Assembly (NCBI GenBank): GCA_013336365.1
Contig: JAAXTT010000027.1
Coordinates: 1-14,755, forward strand
Source: Peptococcaceae bacterium
GTDB lineage: Bacteria; Bacillota; Desulfotomaculia; Desulfotomaculales; Desulfocucumaceae
Length of the DNA stretch: 14,755 nucleotides
Direction of reading: 5' to 3'
The position numbers and the translations under genes were made by a program. Of the stretch, positions 13,397-14,755 are shown one piece after another (position 1 is the stretch's first letter; the number at the start of each line of letters is the position of its first letter). Below the pieces are notes generated by a model. The model had not been told where the DNA came from. It saw only the letters and a list, made by a program, of their open reading frames with translations, and did not search any database.

Positions 13397-13833
13397 GCAA
13401 GGAAAATATAAGTGAGCTGCAAATGGTTGGCCTTATGCATGATATTGGTAAAATTGCTATTGATGATAGGATTCTTAATAAACCGGCAAAGCTTAATGAT
13501 ATTGAATGGCTGGAAATTAAGCGGCATCCGGAAATTGGCTATCGGATTTTGAGCTCGGTAAATGAATATGCCGCTCTAGCTGAGCTTGTGCTGGCTCATC
13601 ATGAAAGATGGGATGGAACAGGATATCCTAAGGGGTTGAAAGGCAAAGAAATTCCTTTTCTGTCCAGAGTAATTTCGGTTATAGATGCTTTTGATGCAAT
13701 GACCGGTTTCCGGCCTTACCAAAGTGAACTGGATAAGGAGATTGCATTGAAGGAGATTAAAAAATTCTCCGGAATTCAATTCGATCCTGAAATAGTTGAG
13801 ATATTTGTGAATAGGATAGCAGTATTAAACTAA
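13387..13833 (+). CDS. HD-GYP phosphodiesterase domain, separated from its GGDEF partner by a frameshift
   Basis: This is the C-terminal HD-GYP part of the preceding gene, in the -1 frame. The -1 frame is open from 13321, and the stretch HSKRVSKLCYEIG, containing the first metal-ligand His, is encoded from 13342. From TTG at 13387, 148 residues would be made, keeping HDIGKI, KRHPEIGYRI, HHERWDGTGYP and IDAFDAMTGF but lacking that first His. The TTG has only a weak ribosome binding site, so independent translation is doubtful. All key residues are preserved when the frame is joined. This points to a recent mutation, a population-level switch, or an error in the sequence, rather than long-term decay. 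It ends 11 bp from the convergent histidine kinase stop, with no terminator visible. Confidence 0.75.
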   Translation: MGLSKENISELQMVGLMHDIGKIAIDDRILNKPAKLNDIEWLEIKRHPEIGYRILSSVNEYAALAELVLAHHERWDGTGYPKGLKGKEIPFLSRVISVIDAFDAMTGFRPYQSELDKEIALKEIKKFSGIQFDPEIVEIFVNRIAVLN

Positions 13834-13844
13834 TAAAGCCGGGA

Positions 13845-14755
13845 TTAGCACTTTAATCTAAGGTAAAAGGTTGTTCCTGATGAGTCATCAGATTCGAAGC
13901 TTACCTCACCCTTTAGATAGCGTTCTCCAAAAAGCTTCATGCTATAAGTGCCCAAGCCTCTTTCAGAGCCTTTTGTAGAAAAGGAGCGATTGAATACCTG
14001 AAGCTGAGTTGATTTGGGCATTGTTTGCCTATTATTAACCCAGAACTCTAAAAGTTTGCTTCCTCCTGAAACACGCTTTCTGCAACCTAAAACAATTTTT
14101 TCGCCTTTTCCCGATGCTTCCAAGGCGTTTTTCACCATATTGCCCAGAACTCTTTTCAACAGAACCAAATCACTTTTAAAAATTATTTTTTCATTTTTTT
14201 CAATTATTATCGCCTTATTTTTGGCAACCTCATGGTTTTTATATAGCTTAGCTATGGAATCAATTACCTCATCTGACCGGAGGGTCATAAAGTCAATTTT
14301 CAGCTCATTATTTTCAGCCTCCATCAGCTGTCTTTGAGCAATGACTTCATCAATTAGGTCTGAGAAGGTATCCTCGACAAATTCCAGATCAGGCTTGTAT
14401 TCACTGGGAATTTCTTCCTTTAGTAGTGAAATCAAGCCTCGTAAGCCTCCTGAGGTATTTAGTATGTCATGGAAGAAAACTCTTTCCAGGGTTCGTCGTC
14501 TTTTGGTATCGCTGATATCATAAAGGGCAACGATATAAAACTGTTCTCCATTTAATTCAAAGGGGGTAACAGTTTCAAAGAGATTCATGGGTAGCATAAA
14601 CCCCTTCGCTTTTGTTGTAATAACTATTTCTCCTGAGGAGGTTTTGCTGTCATTTATAGATTTTAGCAGCAGGTTTACGGCACTGCAGTGCTGACAGGCT
14701 TCTGAGGCACCACAGCCATTTTTATGATCTCCGGCATGGATGCAATTTACAATTT
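13845..14755 (-). CDS. PAS sensor histidine kinase (5' end outside window)
   Basis: The frame is open to the right edge, giving at least 302 residues; the internal ATG at 14597 would give 250. The visible N-terminal part is a PAS-like region with a cysteine cluster, NCIHAGDHKNGCGASEACQHC, encoded around 14685-14747. The dimerisation/phosphoacceptor helix has the box FFHDILNTSGGLRGLI (His codon at 14469-14471). The ATPase domain has an N-box GNMVKNALEAS and a glycine box STKGSERGLGTYSM. The usual DxGxG box is replaced by WVNNRQTMPKS, a variant I recall from this kinase type. No membrane segment is visible in this part. It is convergent with the receiver-CheC-PAS-GGDEF operon, and by proximity could phosphorylate the orphan receiver at 10614-10994; that is inference. 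Confidence 0.88.
   Translation of the reverse strand, partial: IVNCIHAGDHKNGCGASEACQHCSAVNLLLKSINDSKTSSGEIVITTKAKGFMLPMNLFETVTPFELNGEQFYIVALYDISDTKRRRTLERVFFHDILNTSGGLRGLISLLKEEIPSEYKPDLEFVEDTFSDLIDEVIAQRQLMEAENNELKIDFMTLRSDEVIDSIAKLYKNHEVAKNKAIIIEKNEKIIFKSDLVLLKRVLGNMVKNALEASGKGEKIVLGCRKRVSGGSKLLEFWVNNRQTMPKSTQLQVFNRSFSTKGSERGLGTYSMKLFGERYLKGEVSFESDDSSGTTFYLRLKC

Noticed and set aside
1..14755. Mobile element, phage, CRISPR array or RNA gene
   Set aside because: No transposase or integrase frame, no regularly spaced repeats, and no tRNA or rRNA signatures were seen. The only long repeat is the GGDEF/HD-GYP coding duplication.

Overview
The window is a stretch of AT-rich bacterial chromosome that reads as an anaerobic Bacillota, most likely Clostridia. 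The grounds are strong Shine-Dalgarno sequences, frequent TTG and GTG starts, sigma-A-like promoters, a CheC-type phosphatase, and many PAS/GGDEF/HD-GYP proteins. Genus cannot be resolved from the sequence. No tRNA, rRNA, CRISPR array, insertion sequence or phage gene was seen.

Left part (1-2575): a GntR/UTRA repressor, running off the left edge, precedes a polytopic permease that resembles the xanthine/uracil (NCS2) group and an isochorismatase-fold cysteine hydrolase with a complete D-K-C triad. A Rho-independent terminator ends the unit. It looks like a locally regulated uptake-plus-amidohydrolase module for a nitrogenous, possibly purine- or pyrimidine-related, compound.

Middle part (2577-7495): two further hairpins and a good promoter precede a membrane diguanylate cyclase co-transcribed with a TetR regulator. 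A long perfect palindrome closes that unit and also carries the -35 box of the next promoter. The next unit encodes an arginine:glycine-type amidinotransferase and a sodium:solute symporter, separated by a strong hairpin. Transfer of an amidino group onto an imported acceptor, or the reverse, is the natural inference, but the substrate is unknown.

Right part (7526-14755): this is a c-di-GMP signalling block. A soluble protein with five PAS domains, a GGDEF domain and an HD-GYP domain has its own promoter. It is followed by a coupled operon of a single-domain response regulator, a CheC-like phosphatase with one intact active site, and a second PAS/GGDEF/HD-GYP protein. The catalytic half of this second protein is a close copy of the first, but a one-base frameshift splits GGDEF from HD-GYP. 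A convergent PAS histidine kinase with a cysteine cluster runs off the right edge and could be the partner of the response regulator. The window holds three GGDEF domains with intact inhibitory sites and two HD-GYP domains with intact key residues. The most notable points are the CheY-CheC-c-di-GMP operon, the frameshifted paralogue and the amidinotransferase/symporter pair.
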